Made by a program: the position numbers and the translations under genes. DNA of 64,000 nucleotides, taken from the NCBI RefSeq assembly GCF_013426735.1, contig NZ_AP023273.1, forward strand, positions 186,001-250,000. Reading direction: 5' to 3'. How positions within the stretch are numbered: position 1 is the stretch's first letter; each line of letters starts with the position of its first letter. The notes under the pieces were generated by a model. That model was not told the DNA's origin, searched no databases, and saw only the letters and a program-made list of their open reading frames with translations. Source of the stretch: Agrobacterium vitis. Its GTDB lineage: Bacteria > Pseudomonadota > Alphaproteobacteria > Rhizobiales > Rhizobiaceae. This document shows positions 1 through 9,115 of this stretch, piece by piece.

Positions 1-1008
1 CTGCTTTGCCGCATCCGCGAAAGCCTGGGCTTTCAGCGCCAGTTCCATGGCCTTGAAGCAATGCTCCTGGCCCATGGCTGTTTCGGTCCGATCCCGGATA
101 TCGGCCAGCAATTGCCGGCCATAGGGCCGCTCGGTTTTGCTGCAATCGATATAGCGCGTACCGGTTTTGTCGGTCAGGAACAGATGGTCGGCACCGGGGC
201 GGCCCTCGATATCGAGGTATTTCCGAAGCTCTATTGTCCCTTCCGTGCCAATAATGAACAGCCGTCCATCACCCCAGGTCGGCAGGCCATCGGGGGTGAA
301 CCAATCGACCCTGATATAGCCGGTGGCCTTGCCGGTGGTCAGGTGAATATCGCCGTAATCCTCAAGGCCGGGCGTGTCGGGATTGGCGCGGTTCGCGGTG
401 CTCGCCGACAGGATTTGCGCGTCTTTTGCGCCGGTGAAAAACAGGAATTGTTCGCATTGGTGCGAGGCGATGTCGATCAGCACCCCGCCATAGTGCGCCC
501 GGTCGAAAAACCAATTGGGCCGATGCGGCTTGCGCAGCCGATGCGGACCAAGGCCGGTCGTGTGGATCACCTCGCCGATCATTCCGGCCTTGACCAGATT
601 GCCTGCCTCCACTGTGCAGGCCGTCTCGAAATGTTCGGAATAGAGGATGGAAACGATCCGCTTCGTTTCCGCCTGGACCTTTCGCACCGCTTCCAATTGC
701 TCAAACGTCGTCATGCCCGGCTTGTCCAGCATCACATCCTTGCCATGACGCATGGCGGCAATAGCGATCTCGGCGCGGTTGGCGGGAATGGCCGCCGACA
801 GGATCAGGGCAATCGATGGATCTTCAAGGATCTGTCTGTGGTCGGCAACGCGGCGCGCCTGTGGGTAGCGTGCTGCAAAGGCCTGGGCCAATTCATCTTC
901 TTCTGCAAAAAACGTCGAAAACTCCGCTCCGGCGTCCAGCATGAAAGCGATCTGGCCGAAAATATGATCATGATTGATGCCGATAACGGCAAAACGCAAG
1001 GCACTCAT
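1..1008 (-). CDS. Gfo/Idh/MocA-family oxidoreductase (3' end cut by window edge)
   Basis: The reading frame is open from an ATG at 1008 down to base 1 with no stop, so at least 336 residues are present and the C-terminus lies outside the window. The N-terminus (SALRFAVIGINHDH) is a Rossmann-type dinucleotide-binding start. A DKP motif stands where the family usually has EKP, and a family-typical C-terminal alpha/beta domain follows. Enzymes of this family are NAD(P)-dependent sugar or cyclitol dehydrogenases. The gene lies 28 bp downstream of the sugar ABC permease in the same orientation and is probably the next gene of that operon, acting on the imported sugar. The substrate cannot be read from sequence. 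Confidence 0.85.
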   Translation of the reverse strand, partial: MSALRFAVIGINHDHIFGQIAFMLDAGAEFSTFFAEEDELAQAFAARYPQARRVADHRQILEDPSIALILSAAIPANRAEIAIAAMRHGKDVMLDKPGMTTFEQLEAVRKVQAETKRIVSILYSEHFETACTVEAGNLVKAGMIGEVIHTTGLGPHRLRKPHRPNWFFDRAHYGGVLIDIASHQCEQFLFFTGAKDAQILSASTANRANPDTPGLEDYGDIHLTTGKATGYIRVDWFTPDGLPTWGDGRLFIIGTEGTIELRKYLDIEGRPGADHLFLTDKTGTRYIDCSKTERPYGRQLLADIRDRTETAMGQEHCFKAMELALKAQAFADAAKQ

Positions 1009-1036
1009 AGTCGCAAGCTCCTATTAGAAAATCATC

Positions 1037-1918
1037 TCAACGCTTCAGACCGGCCGTGGCGATACCGTCGATCAGCAAGCGTTGGCAAAACAGGAAAATC
1101 AGGAAAATCGGCACCAGCGACAGACTGGACATGGCAAACAGTCCGCTCCAGTCGGAACTGCCGGTCGAGTCCACGAAGGACCGCAACCCAAGCTGCACCG
1201 TGTAGGTATTGATATCGCTCAGATAGATCAGCGGACCGAAGAAATCATCCCAGCTCCAGATGAAGGAGAAAATCGCTGCCGTTGCCAAAACCGGCAGAGA
1301 GAGCGGCATCATAATCCGCCAATAGATCCGCCAGGGGCTGCACCCGTCCATCATTGCCGCCTCGTCCAGTTCGCGCGGAATTCCACGGAAGAACTGCACC
1401 ATCAGGAAGATGAAAAACGCATCGACCGCCAGAAACTTCGGCACGACGAGCGGCAGGATGGTCTTCACCCATCCCATTTCGAGAAACAGGATATATTGGG
1501 GGATGAGCGTGACGTGATAGGGCAGCATCAGCGTCCCCAGCATCAGCGCAAACCAGATATTTCGGCCCCGAAACTCCAGGCGGGCAAAGGCGTAAGCCGC
1601 CAGCGAGCAGGAAAACAAATTGCCCACCACCGTCAGCACGGCAATGACCAGCGAGTTCCAGAAATAGGTGCCGAAACTGACCTGGGTGCTGAACCAGCCT
1701 CGCATATAGGCACTGAAATCCACTTTCGAAGGGATCAGCGAGGCCTGGCCGAAGATCTCGCTCTGATCCTTGATCGAGCCGGACAGCATCCACAACAGCG
1801 GATAGAGCATGACCAGCGAGGCTGCCGCCAGAACGATATGCAGGATAAGGGAGACCGGCCAGCGCCGTTTTTCCTGCGCATGGATGTCCGGGGAGGAAGC
1901 AAGTGCTGCATCAGTCAT
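1037..1918 (-). CDS. Carbohydrate ABC transporter permease, MalG type (CUT1)
   Basis: This 293-residue integral membrane protein has about six hydrophobic segments, the first at about residues 22-45. The permease EAA loop is clear: ELDEAAMMDG at about residues 183-192, followed by the IMMPLSLP end. This is the signature by which MalG-class permeases contact the ATPase. It overlaps the upstream MalF-type permease by 8 bp, implying translational coupling. With the binding protein and the second permease it forms a sugar importer in the inner membrane. No ATPase gene is visible, so it is either beyond the left edge or a shared MsmX/UgpC-type subunit is used. Confidence 0.93.
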   Translation of the reverse strand: MTDAALASSPDIHAQEKRRWPVSLILHIVLAAASLVMLYPLLWMLSGSIKDQSEIFGQASLIPSKVDFSAYMRGWFSTQVSFGTYFWNSLVIAVLTVVGNLFSCSLAAYAFARLEFRGRNIWFALMLGTLMLPYHVTLIPQYILFLEMGWVKTILPLVVPKFLAVDAFFIFLMVQFFRGIPRELDEAAMMDGCSPWRIYWRIMMPLSLPVLATAAIFSFIWSWDDFFGPLIYLSDINTYTVQLGLRSFVDSTGSSDWSGLFAMSSLSLVPIFLIFLFCQRLLIDGIATAGLKR

Positions 1919-2876
1919 CGTAATGCACCCAATAGCGCGAGGACAGGAAGGAAAAGGCCGTGAACAGCGCTATGATGATCACCAGGATCCAGGCAAGCGC
2001 TGCCGCATACCCCATCCGGAAATAGCCAAAGGCTTCCTGGTAAAGGTAGAGCGTATAAAACAGCGTGGAATCGATCGGTCCACCGGTGCCCGACGAGATC
2101 ACATAGGCGGGCGTAAAGGCCTTGAAGGCATCGATGGTCTGGACCACGGCATTGAAGAAGATCACCGGCGTCAGCAAAGGCAGGGTGATCTTGAAGAACA
2201 TCCGCACTTTGGAAGCCCCATCCAGGCTGGCCGCCTCATACATATCGACCGGGATCTGTCGAAGGCCAGCCAGAAAGATGATCATCGGCGAGCCGAATTG
2301 CCAGACAGCCAGGATGACCAGCGTATAAAGAGAGTAGTCCGGATTGGAGATCCAGCTTGGCCCTTCGATGCCGAAGGTATTCCAAAGCAGCACGTTGACC
2401 GCACCGTCACCATCGAACAATTGCCGCCAGACCACAGCGATGGCGACGCTGGAGCCCAGAAGCGATGGCAGGTAGAAGACCGCCCGGTAGAGCGGCAGGC
2501 CACGAATGCCTTTATTGAGCAACAGGGCAACCAGCAGGGCGAAGGTCAGTTTCAGCGGCACCGACAGCACCACATAAACCAGCGTCACCCGCATGGAGGA
2601 CATGAATTTTTCGTCAGCCGTGGCGATGCGGATGTAATTGTCCAGGCCGACGACATTAGGCGATTGCAGCAGATTGTAGTCGGTCAGCGACAGCCAGAAG
2701 GAAAACAGTGCCGGGCCGAGCGTGAGTACGAAAAAGCCGATGAACCAGGGCAGGAGAAATAGATAGCCCGGCGCATTGCGCGCCAGACTGGCCCTGAACG
2801 GCGACGGTGTCGAGATAGGCTGCATCACTGGCGCGGCACCAGAGGTGCCGGCCATTCCATCGCGAGTGGTGTTCAC
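1911..2876 (-). CDS. Carbohydrate ABC transporter permease, MalF type (CUT1)
   Basis: This 321-residue protein has a short cytoplasmic N-terminus of about 35 residues, then the first membrane segment (GYLFLLPWFIGFFVL) and about five more. The EAA loop is DMYEAASLDG at about residues 221-230, followed by the TLPLLTP end. This layout is typical of the first permease of CUT1 sugar importers (MalF/UgpA type). It lies 4 bp downstream of the solute-binding protein gene and overlaps the second permease by 8 bp, so the three are one transcript. The sugar is unknown. The neighbouring GH38 alpha-mannosidase makes a mannoside or a related glycoside the best guess. Confidence 0.93.
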   Translation of the reverse strand: MNTTRDGMAGTSGAAPVMQPISTPSPFRASLARNAPGYLFLLPWFIGFFVLTLGPALFSFWLSLTDYNLLQSPNVVGLDNYIRIATADEKFMSSMRVTLVYVVLSVPLKLTFALLVALLLNKGIRGLPLYRAVFYLPSLLGSSVAIAVVWRQLFDGDGAVNVLLWNTFGIEGPSWISNPDYSLYTLVILAVWQFGSPMIIFLAGLRQIPVDMYEAASLDGASKVRMFFKITLPLLTPVIFFNAVVQTIDAFKAFTPAYVISSGTGGPIDSTLFYTLYLYQEAFGYFRMGYAAALAWILVIIIALFTAFSFLSSRYWVHYDD

Positions 2877-2880
2877 GGTT

Positions 2881-4164
2881 TCAACCCCGTTTCAGATTGG
2901 CAGCCGCCTGATCGACGAATTTCGCCGCGCCGTCTTCCGGCGAAAGTCGCCCAAAGCCGACTTCTTCGCCGATCTTCTTGATCAACATCTGGTTTTCACC
3001 CGCGCCATTTGGCGGCGGCGGCGGAAGCGGACCGACATGCGGCGTCAGCCGGGCGATATAGTCAAGAATTTCCTTGGACTGGTCGTTCAGCGTCGGCTCC
3101 AGGGCCTCGCGCATGGTCGTCGATGCCGGAATACCACGCTCGATCCCGAGTGCCAGCGCCGCATCCTTGTCCTCGACCAGGAAATTGACGAAATTGACAG
3201 CAGCATCCTTGTTGGCGGATGCGGCGGAGACCGAAATCAGCATAGAGGGCTTCAGATAATGCCCAGGCTTGCCACCCTTGGTTTCGGGATAGCTCATCAG
3301 CGTCAACGGGTCCTTGTTGACAGCCTGGAAGGCGATGAACTGATTTGAATTGACGAAGCCAACGGCCGCCTTGTTCAATGTCACCATATTATTTTCGACA
3401 TTGAGCTGGTCGAGCGCCTGGATATCGGCGGGCACGCAGGCCTTGATTTTGCGCATCCAGGCCCAGAATTTGAACCATTCCGTTATATCGCCCTGGTCGA
3501 AACCAATGGTGCCATCCGCCGTATACAGCGCCTTGCCCCGCTGACGCAGCCAGCATTCCAGATTGCTTTCGCCGACGCTGCCGTCCTGCGTTCCATAAAA
3601 GCCCCGGCGCTTTTTGGCAGAAGACACCTTGGCGCAGGCCTCGCCGAATTCTTCCCAGGTCATGCCTTCATGCAGCATATCGACGCCGGTTTCCTGCCAG
3701 GCCGCCTTATTGACCAGGGCAGTAACGGAATTGACGCCGAGATTGACACCGTAAAGCTTGCCGCCAACTTTGCCTGCATCGATATTAGCGGCACCGAAAT
3801 CGTCGATTTTCAGCGTTTTTCCCATATAGGGCGTCAGATCAAGCAGCGTACCGCGCCGCGCATATTCGAAAATATAGCGGTAATCCATCTGGATCAGGTC
3901 GGGCGCATTGCCGCCCGCCGTCTGAGTGGCCAGACGTGTCCAGTAATTGTCCCAGCCAAAAGACTCGCCATCGATGGCTGTGCCGCTGTTCTTGGCCTTA
4001 TAGGCTTCGATGACCTTGAAGGTTCGGTCGTTGCGCTCCTTGGAGCCCCACCACAAAAACCGCAGGTTGGTGGCCGCTCTTGCGCCAACTGCACCCATGC
4101 AGATCAGCGGCATCGTCAGACCCATGCCAGCAAGCAGGGTTCGTCTGCTGAATTTTGTCATCAT
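2881..4164 (-). CDS. Extracellular sugar-binding protein of ABC transporter (Tat-type signal)
   Basis: The 427-residue protein begins MMTKFSRRTLLAG, a twin-arginine (SRRTLLA) motif followed by a hydrophobic stretch and cleavage near GARA at about residue 30. It should therefore reach the periplasm folded, through Tat. The mature part has the layout of family 1 extracellular solute-binding proteins (early NLRFLWWGSKERND, then a TWEEFGEACAKV region). As the first gene of the leftward operon it delivers sugar to the two permeases immediately downstream. The 5' region carries several palindromes that could be operators. Confidence 0.92.
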   Translation of the reverse strand: MMTKFSRRTLLAGMGLTMPLICMGAVGARAATNLRFLWWGSKERNDRTFKVIEAYKAKNSGTAIDGESFGWDNYWTRLATQTAGGNAPDLIQMDYRYIFEYARRGTLLDLTPYMGKTLKIDDFGAANIDAGKVGGKLYGVNLGVNSVTALVNKAAWQETGVDMLHEGMTWEEFGEACAKVSSAKKRRGFYGTQDGSVGESNLECWLRQRGKALYTADGTIGFDQGDITEWFKFWAWMRKIKACVPADIQALDQLNVENNMVTLNKAAVGFVNSNQFIAFQAVNKDPLTLMSYPETKGGKPGHYLKPSMLISVSAASANKDAAVNFVNFLVEDKDAALALGIERGIPASTTMREALEPTLNDQSKEILDYIARLTPHVGPLPPPPPNGAGENQMLIKKIGEEVGFGRLSPEDGAAKFVDQAAANLKRG

Positions 4165-4686
4165 TCTGGTCTCCTCCCCAGTATCCAGATGAATTCAAAT
4201 CGCTTGCGTTATGACCAGAACCTCCCTCCCGAGGTTACAGAACAGTCAACGCAAGGAAATGAAAAAATTTTCATGGCCTCTACTTATATACACTATCCAA
4301 GCTGCCGATATCTCCCGAAACACGGCATTTCTTATACAAATTGTCGATGTTTCCACCGCCTGTCAAGCCGTGAAAATTTCATGCCGACAAACAATCTCAG
4401 CATGACAACGGCAAATGATATGCTAGCATAGCAGTTAAGTCGGGTCGAAGGAAATGATTTTGCATCATCACCAAAAGAGTGGAGGCGGCCAGAAGCGCGC
4501 GAGCCCTTGGAGGGAGTGTTGCGCGCCGGATTCCTTGGCACTCTCGTGCAAAAAAACCGGCCCTGACACCATGATTGAGTCTTGAACAACCACGCAGCCC
4601 ATGGAGGAGGTTTGTGGGCGCCCTGTCCGCCGGAGACGGCGTGATAGCGCCTGCAGGACACCAAGGCTGTAGCCAAGGAGGATGGC
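4165..4686. promoter_or_regulatory. Divergent promoter region of the sugar ABC operon and the oxidoreductase-mannosidase operon
   Basis: This 522-bp stretch has no convincing gene; the ORFs crossing it lack family features and reach into the neighbouring gene antisense. It holds a perfect 12-bp palindrome TATGCTAGCATA at 4419-4430. It also has two related AT-rich dyads: one near 4260-4273 with arms TGAAAA and TTTTCA, and TGAAAATTTCA near 4369-4379. An SD-like AAGGAGG lies just before the ATG at 4687. Both flanking operons read away from here, so joint regulation is plausible. The regulator is not identified; the GntR protein encoded at 10201-10956 is a candidate. Confidence 0.55.
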
Positions 4687-5952
4687 ATGCAAGTCATACG
4701 CAAGAGACGCTTTGCTCTGGTCGGCGCCGGCCATCGGGGAACGACCATGTGGGGCCGCGATATTGTCGAGCGCTGGGGCGACCAGGTCGAGCTGGTGGCA
4801 ATCTGCGACCTGAACGGATTGCGCGCCGAACAATCGCAAGCCCATATCGGCTCCTCGGTGCCGATCTACCTGGATTTCGACCAGATGCTGGCCGTTGAAA
4901 AGCCGGATCTGGTGATTGTCTGTACCCGTGACAGCACCCATGACGAGTTGATCGTCAAGGCCATGGAGGCGGGTGCCGACGTGATCAGCGAAAAGCCGAT
5001 GACCACCACCGCCGCCAAGATCAAGCGCATCCTGCATGCCGAAAGGCGCACCGGGCGGCGGCTGGACGTCTCCTTCAACTATCGTTTTGCGCCGACCGCT
5101 GCCCGTATCAAGGAACTTTTAAATTCCGGCGTCATCGGCGATGTCACCTCGGTCGATTTTCATTGGTATCTCAACACCAGTCACGGTGCGGACTATTTCC
5201 GCCGCTGGCATGCCTATACCGAAAATTCCGGCAGCCTGTTCGTCCACAAGGCCACCCACCATTTCGATCTATTGAACTGGTATCTTGATTCAGATCCCGA
5301 TCTTGTGTCCGCCTTTGCCGACCTGAAGCATTACGGGCGCAACGGACCGTTTCGTGGCGAGCGCTGTCGCACCTGTCCCCATGCGCAGCAATGCGATCAT
5401 TATTTCGACATGCGCAAGGAACCTCTGCTGGAAGCGCTTTACGAAGCGCCATCCAAGCAAGATGGCTATGTCCGCGATGCCTGCGTCTACCGGGAGGATA
5501 TCGACATTCCCGACACCATGGTCACCAATATCCGCTACAAGAACGGTGTCCATGTCTCCTATTCCCTCAATACCTATATGCCAATCGAGGGCCACCATAT
5601 TGCCTTCAATGGCCACAAGGGGCGTATTGAGCTTCGCCAGTATGAAAAGCAGCCCTGGACCGAGCCGCCAGCCGATGAAATTGTGCTGATGCGCAATTTC
5701 GGCGAGGTCGAGCGCATCTGGGTGCCGCATTCCTCGGGCGGCCATTACGGCGGCGACGACCGGCTGCGCAATATGCTGCTGAAGCCCGGCATGAATGACG
5801 AATTGCGCCAGCGCGCTGGCGCAAGGGCTGGTGCCATGTCGGTTCTGTGCGGGATTGCCGCGCTGGAAAGCAGCCGCAGCGGCAAGCCCGTCACTGTTGC
5901 CGATGTCTGGGGTGAGGATGAAGGGATCGGCCTTCTGGAGCAGATGACTTAA
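4687..5952 (+). CDS. Gfo/Idh/MocA-family oxidoreductase with Cys cluster
   Basis: This 421-residue protein has a Rossmann start (RFALVGAGHRG, residues 8-18), the catalytic EKP motif at about residues 102-104 and the KATHHFD motif near residue 200. This is the typical two-domain NAD(P)-dependent sugar dehydrogenase layout, with a longer C-terminus than the usual 330-380 residues. An unusual feature is the three-cysteine run CRTCPHAQQC at about residues 227-236, which could bind a metal. A good SD (AAGGAGG) precedes the ATG at 4687. It is the first gene of the rightward operon with the GH38 mannosidase 65 bp downstream, so it probably oxidises the mannosidase substrate or product. Confidence 0.88.
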   Translation: MQVIRKRRFALVGAGHRGTTMWGRDIVERWGDQVELVAICDLNGLRAEQSQAHIGSSVPIYLDFDQMLAVEKPDLVIVCTRDSTHDELIVKAMEAGADVISEKPMTTTAAKIKRILHAERRTGRRLDVSFNYRFAPTAARIKELLNSGVIGDVTSVDFHWYLNTSHGADYFRRWHAYTENSGSLFVHKATHHFDLLNWYLDSDPDLVSAFADLKHYGRNGPFRGERCRTCPHAQQCDHYFDMRKEPLLEALYEAPSKQDGYVRDACVYREDIDIPDTMVTNIRYKNGVHVSYSLNTYMPIEGHHIAFNGHKGRIELRQYEKQPWTEPPADEIVLMRNFGEVERIWVPHSSGGHYGGDDRLRNMLLKPGMNDELRQRAGARAGAMSVLCGIAALESSRSGKPVTVADVWGEDEGIGLLEQMT

Positions 5953-6017
5953 AATCGATAGGACAAAGGCACCGCACGCCTCAGGCCAGCAGAACAACAT
6001 CGGATACAGACGCCGCC

Positions 6018-9000
6018 ATGAAAACCATACGAAAGCTCGATAGCCTGCTCGCCCGATTGGCCGATCTTATCTTTCAACCCATCGGTGTTTCGGTGCCACT
6101 GCGGTTTCGGGCGGCACATTATGACGAGCGAGCCATCGTGCTGAACGAAAGCCGCGAGCACTGGGTGGCAGTGACGCCTGACCATATCTGGGGCGAACCG
6201 GATGGCTATTACTGGTTCGGCGGCAACACCACCCTGCCCCAGGGCGTGGATGGGAAGCGGATCGTCGGACGCATCGAGGCGGCGTTTGGCAATGTCATGG
6301 GCCGCAGCGATCCGCAATGCCTGGTGCGGATCGATGGAACGATCACCCAGGGCGGCGATGCTAACCACCGCGAATTCCTGCTGTCACCGTCTGCCTATGC
6401 CGGTCAGAGTTTCGACATCCTTATCGAAGCGGGGACGATTGAGGATCGGCGGCAACTTGGCTTTGCCGTCAGCCTGCATCACCATGATCTGGAGGTGGAA
6501 GAGGCCTATTACGACATGCGCGTGCCGCTGGACGTGGCCCGCCTGCTGGCAGAAGACGACCCGCGCCGCCATTTCATATTGCGCACGCTGGATGATGCCA
6601 TCAACGCCGTGGATTTTCGAAAGGGCAATGAGAACAGGTTCAAGGCCTCGCTTGCCACAGCGCGCACTATCACGGCGGCCATCTACAATGCCGTTGATTT
6701 CGAGGAAAAGCCGGTCGTGGTGGCAACCGGCCACACCCATATCGATGTCGCCTGGCTTTGGCGGGTGCGCGAAACCCGGCAGAAGATGGCGCGATCCATG
6801 GCAACCGCCCTTGCCCTGATGGAGGAGTTTCCCGACTACCGCTTCATGTATAACCAATGCGTGCTACTGGATTATCTGGCTGACGACTATCCGCAACTGT
6901 TCGAGCGTATCCGCGCCCATGTGACGACCGGGCGGTTTGAAATCGAAGGCGCGCTCTGGCTGGAGCCTGACGTTAATATCGCTGGTGGCGAGGCGCTGGT
7001 GCGCCACATCCTCTATGGCGTCGCCTATCATCGCAAGACCTTTGGTGTCGAGCCGCGCATGGTCTGGTTGCCGGACACGTTCGGCTATTCGGCAGCCCTA
7101 CCGCAATTGATGCGCAAATCCGGCCTCGACAGTTTCGTCACCCATAAACTGTCCTGGAACGACACCAACCGGATGCCTGACGACAAGCTGTTCTGGCAGG
7201 GCATCGACGGCAGCAAGGTGGCAGCCTACTTCCTGACGACGCAGCCCTATGATTCCAAGCTGATCAACACCACCTACTGCCCCAACCTGAAGCCGACCCA
7301 TGTAATGGGCACCTGGAAACGCCATGGCCAGCAGCGGCTGGGTAAGGAACTGTTCCTGGTCTATGGCCATGGCGATGGCGGCGGCGGCCCAACCCGCGAA
7401 ATGCTCCAGAACATCCGCCGGATGGAGCGCGGCATACCCGGTTGCCCGAAGGTCGAGCACGGGCAGATGCGGCCTTTCTTCGAGCGCCTGATTGCTGACA
7501 TGCAGGCCAATCCAGACAGCTATCCGACCTGGGTAGGCGAGCTTTACCTGGAATTCCATCGGGGAACGCTGACCTCCGTCGCCAAGAACAAGCGCTTTAA
7601 CCGCAAAGCCGAAATCGCGCTTCGGGAATTGGAGACGCTGGCGGTGATGGCGGGGCGGCAGGCCGGTCATGCCTATCCCACACAGCAATTGCGCGACCTT
7701 TGGGACATTATCATGCTCAACCAGTTCCACGATATATTGCCGGGATCATCGATTGGCGCTGTCTATGAAGACAGTGACCGCGATTACGCCAGGCTATTTA
7801 CTGAGGCGGAAGCCTTGCGAGCCGAACTCATGGCGCTATTGCCAACCCATGGCGGCGATGTCGTGTTGAATATGACCGGTCGCCACCGGGCCGGTCTGGC
7901 TCTGACCCACCAACCTCATGCCTCGGGTCAGACCCTGGTTCTGGCGGATGGATCGAAAACCCACGCCGTCCGGCTGGAAAACGTGCCGCCGCTGTCCTTG
8001 TCCGCCGCCCTGCCCTGCGGCCTGCTATCGCCCGGCGCCGTGGACGTAGAACCATTTCGGCTTGCCAACCGCTTTCTGGATGTGGTGTTCGACCCCAAAG
8101 GTCGCATCCTGTCGCTGCATGACAAGGCGAGAGACCGCCATGTCTTCAAGCGCGGCCACACTGCCAATCGCCTCCAGGCCTTCCGGGACATGCCAGCAGA
8201 ATATGACGCGTGGGATATCGATAGCGATTTCGAAGACCAGAGTTTCGAGATCGATGATCTGGTCAGTGCCAAGATTGTCGAAACCGGGCCTTTGCGCGCA
8301 GCAATCCGGTTTGAATGGCGCTATGAGGCGTCACGCATTGTCCAGGTCGTTTCGCTGGAAACCGACAGCAGGAAGCTGGAATTCGATACGTTCATCGACT
8401 GGCATGAGCACAATACGCTGGTCAAAACCGGCTTCCCGATGGCGCTCAACACCGCGTCAATTGATGCGGAAATCCAGTTCGGCCATGTCCGCCGCGCCAC
8501 GCACCGCAACACCTCCTGGGACCGCGCCCGGTTCGAATGCTCCATGCAGCGCTGGATTGATGTCAGCGAGCCGGATTTCGGCATCGCCTTCCTCAACGAT
8601 TGCAAATATGGTTATGACGCAAAGGGCAGCGATATTCGCCTGACCCTGCTGCGCTCACCGACCTATCCTTGGCCGGATGCCGACCAGGGCGAGCATCGCC
8701 TGCGCTACGCCTTGCTGCTGCATGATGGCGACAAGGCCGTGGTGCATGAGGCCGCCGAAGATTTCAACATTCCATTACAGATCGTCGCGGCCGGACAGGC
8801 TAATGTTGTATCAGGAGATCAAGCGCCGCCACTGCTGTCGATAGAAACAGATGGCATTACGCTGGAGGCGGTGAAGCAGGCCGAGGCGGGCGATGGTTAT
8901 ATCGTCCGCCTCTGGGAAACCACCGGAAGCAAGCGCCACGCAAGGATTAAACTCGGCAACGGAATCACCCAGGCCGCTCTTGTCGATCTGCTTGAGGAAA

Positions 9001-9086
9001 ATCCGGTGGCGATAGACATCAACGAAAAAGGGCTGGATCTTGCCTTCCAGCCCTTCGAAATTCTGACGCTGAAACTCTACAGATAG
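6018..9086 (+). CDS. Alpha-mannosidase, glycoside hydrolase family 38
   Basis: This 1022-residue protein hydrolyses alpha-D-mannosides. GH38 hallmarks are directly visible: the zinc-binding GHTHIDVAWLW motif (His239, His241, Asp243) and the nucleophile region WLPDTFGYSAALPQLM (Asp353). The HDILPGSSI segment near residue 575 and the large C-terminal beta domains also match the family. Length fits bacterial class II-like GH38 enzymes. No signal peptide is seen, so it is probably cytoplasmic and acts on imported mannosides, consistent with the divergent sugar importer. The start codon at 6018 has only a weak SD. A hairpin in its last 20 codons serves as terminator for the convergent gene. Confidence 0.95.
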   Translation: MKTIRKLDSLLARLADLIFQPIGVSVPLRFRAAHYDERAIVLNESREHWVAVTPDHIWGEPDGYYWFGGNTTLPQGVDGKRIVGRIEAAFGNVMGRSDPQCLVRIDGTITQGGDANHREFLLSPSAYAGQSFDILIEAGTIEDRRQLGFAVSLHHHDLEVEEAYYDMRVPLDVARLLAEDDPRRHFILRTLDDAINAVDFRKGNENRFKASLATARTITAAIYNAVDFEEKPVVVATGHTHIDVAWLWRVRETRQKMARSMATALALMEEFPDYRFMYNQCVLLDYLADDYPQLFERIRAHVTTGRFEIEGALWLEPDVNIAGGEALVRHILYGVAYHRKTFGVEPRMVWLPDTFGYSAALPQLMRKSGLDSFVTHKLSWNDTNRMPDDKLFWQGIDGSKVAAYFLTTQPYDSKLINTTYCPNLKPTHVMGTWKRHGQQRLGKELFLVYGHGDGGGGPTREMLQNIRRMERGIPGCPKVEHGQMRPFFERLIADMQANPDSYPTWVGELYLEFHRGTLTSVAKNKRFNRKAEIALRELETLAVMAGRQAGHAYPTQQLRDLWDIIMLNQFHDILPGSSIGAVYEDSDRDYARLFTEAEALRAELMALLPTHGGDVVLNMTGRHRAGLALTHQPHASGQTLVLADGSKTHAVRLENVPPLSLSAALPCGLLSPGAVDVEPFRLANRFLDVVFDPKGRILSLHDKARDRHVFKRGHTANRLQAFRDMPAEYDAWDIDSDFEDQSFEIDDLVSAKIVETGPLRAAIRFEWRYEASRIVQVVSLETDSRKLEFDTFIDWHEHNTLVKTGFPMALNTASIDAEIQFGHVRRATHRNTSWDRARFECSMQRWIDVSEPDFGIAFLNDCKYGYDAKGSDIRLTLLRSPTYPWPDADQGEHRLRYALLLHDGDKAVVHEAAEDFNIPLQIVAAGQANVVSGDQAPPLLSIETDGITLEAVKQAEAGDGYIVRLWETTGSKRHARIKLGNGITQAALVDLLEENPVAIDINEKGLDLAFQPFEILTLKLYR
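9025..9055 (-). terminator. Rho-independent terminator of the DapA-like gene, embedded in the mannosidase 3' end
   Basis: Arms AAGGGCTGGA (9028-9037) and TCCAGCCCTT (9046-9055) form a 10-bp perfect stem with an 8-nt loop. On the minus strand it is followed by a run of five T. It lies about 60 bp past the stop of the leftward gene ending at 9116 and inside the coding sequence of the convergent mannosidase. Confidence 0.7.
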
Positions 9087-9115
9087 GTTGCTGCGTCAAA
9101 CTCTAAAGCAAACCC

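Noticed and set aside
61..1212. Plus-strand ORF (383 codons) at the left edge
   Set aside because: The minus strand encodes a clear Gfo/Idh oxidoreductase here and the plus-strand product has no recognisable domain.
4332..5037. Minus-strand ORFs in the divergent promoter region and the start of the oxidoreductase gene
   Set aside because: They overlap the coding start and SD of a well-supported gene antisense, and show no domain or ribosome-binding site.
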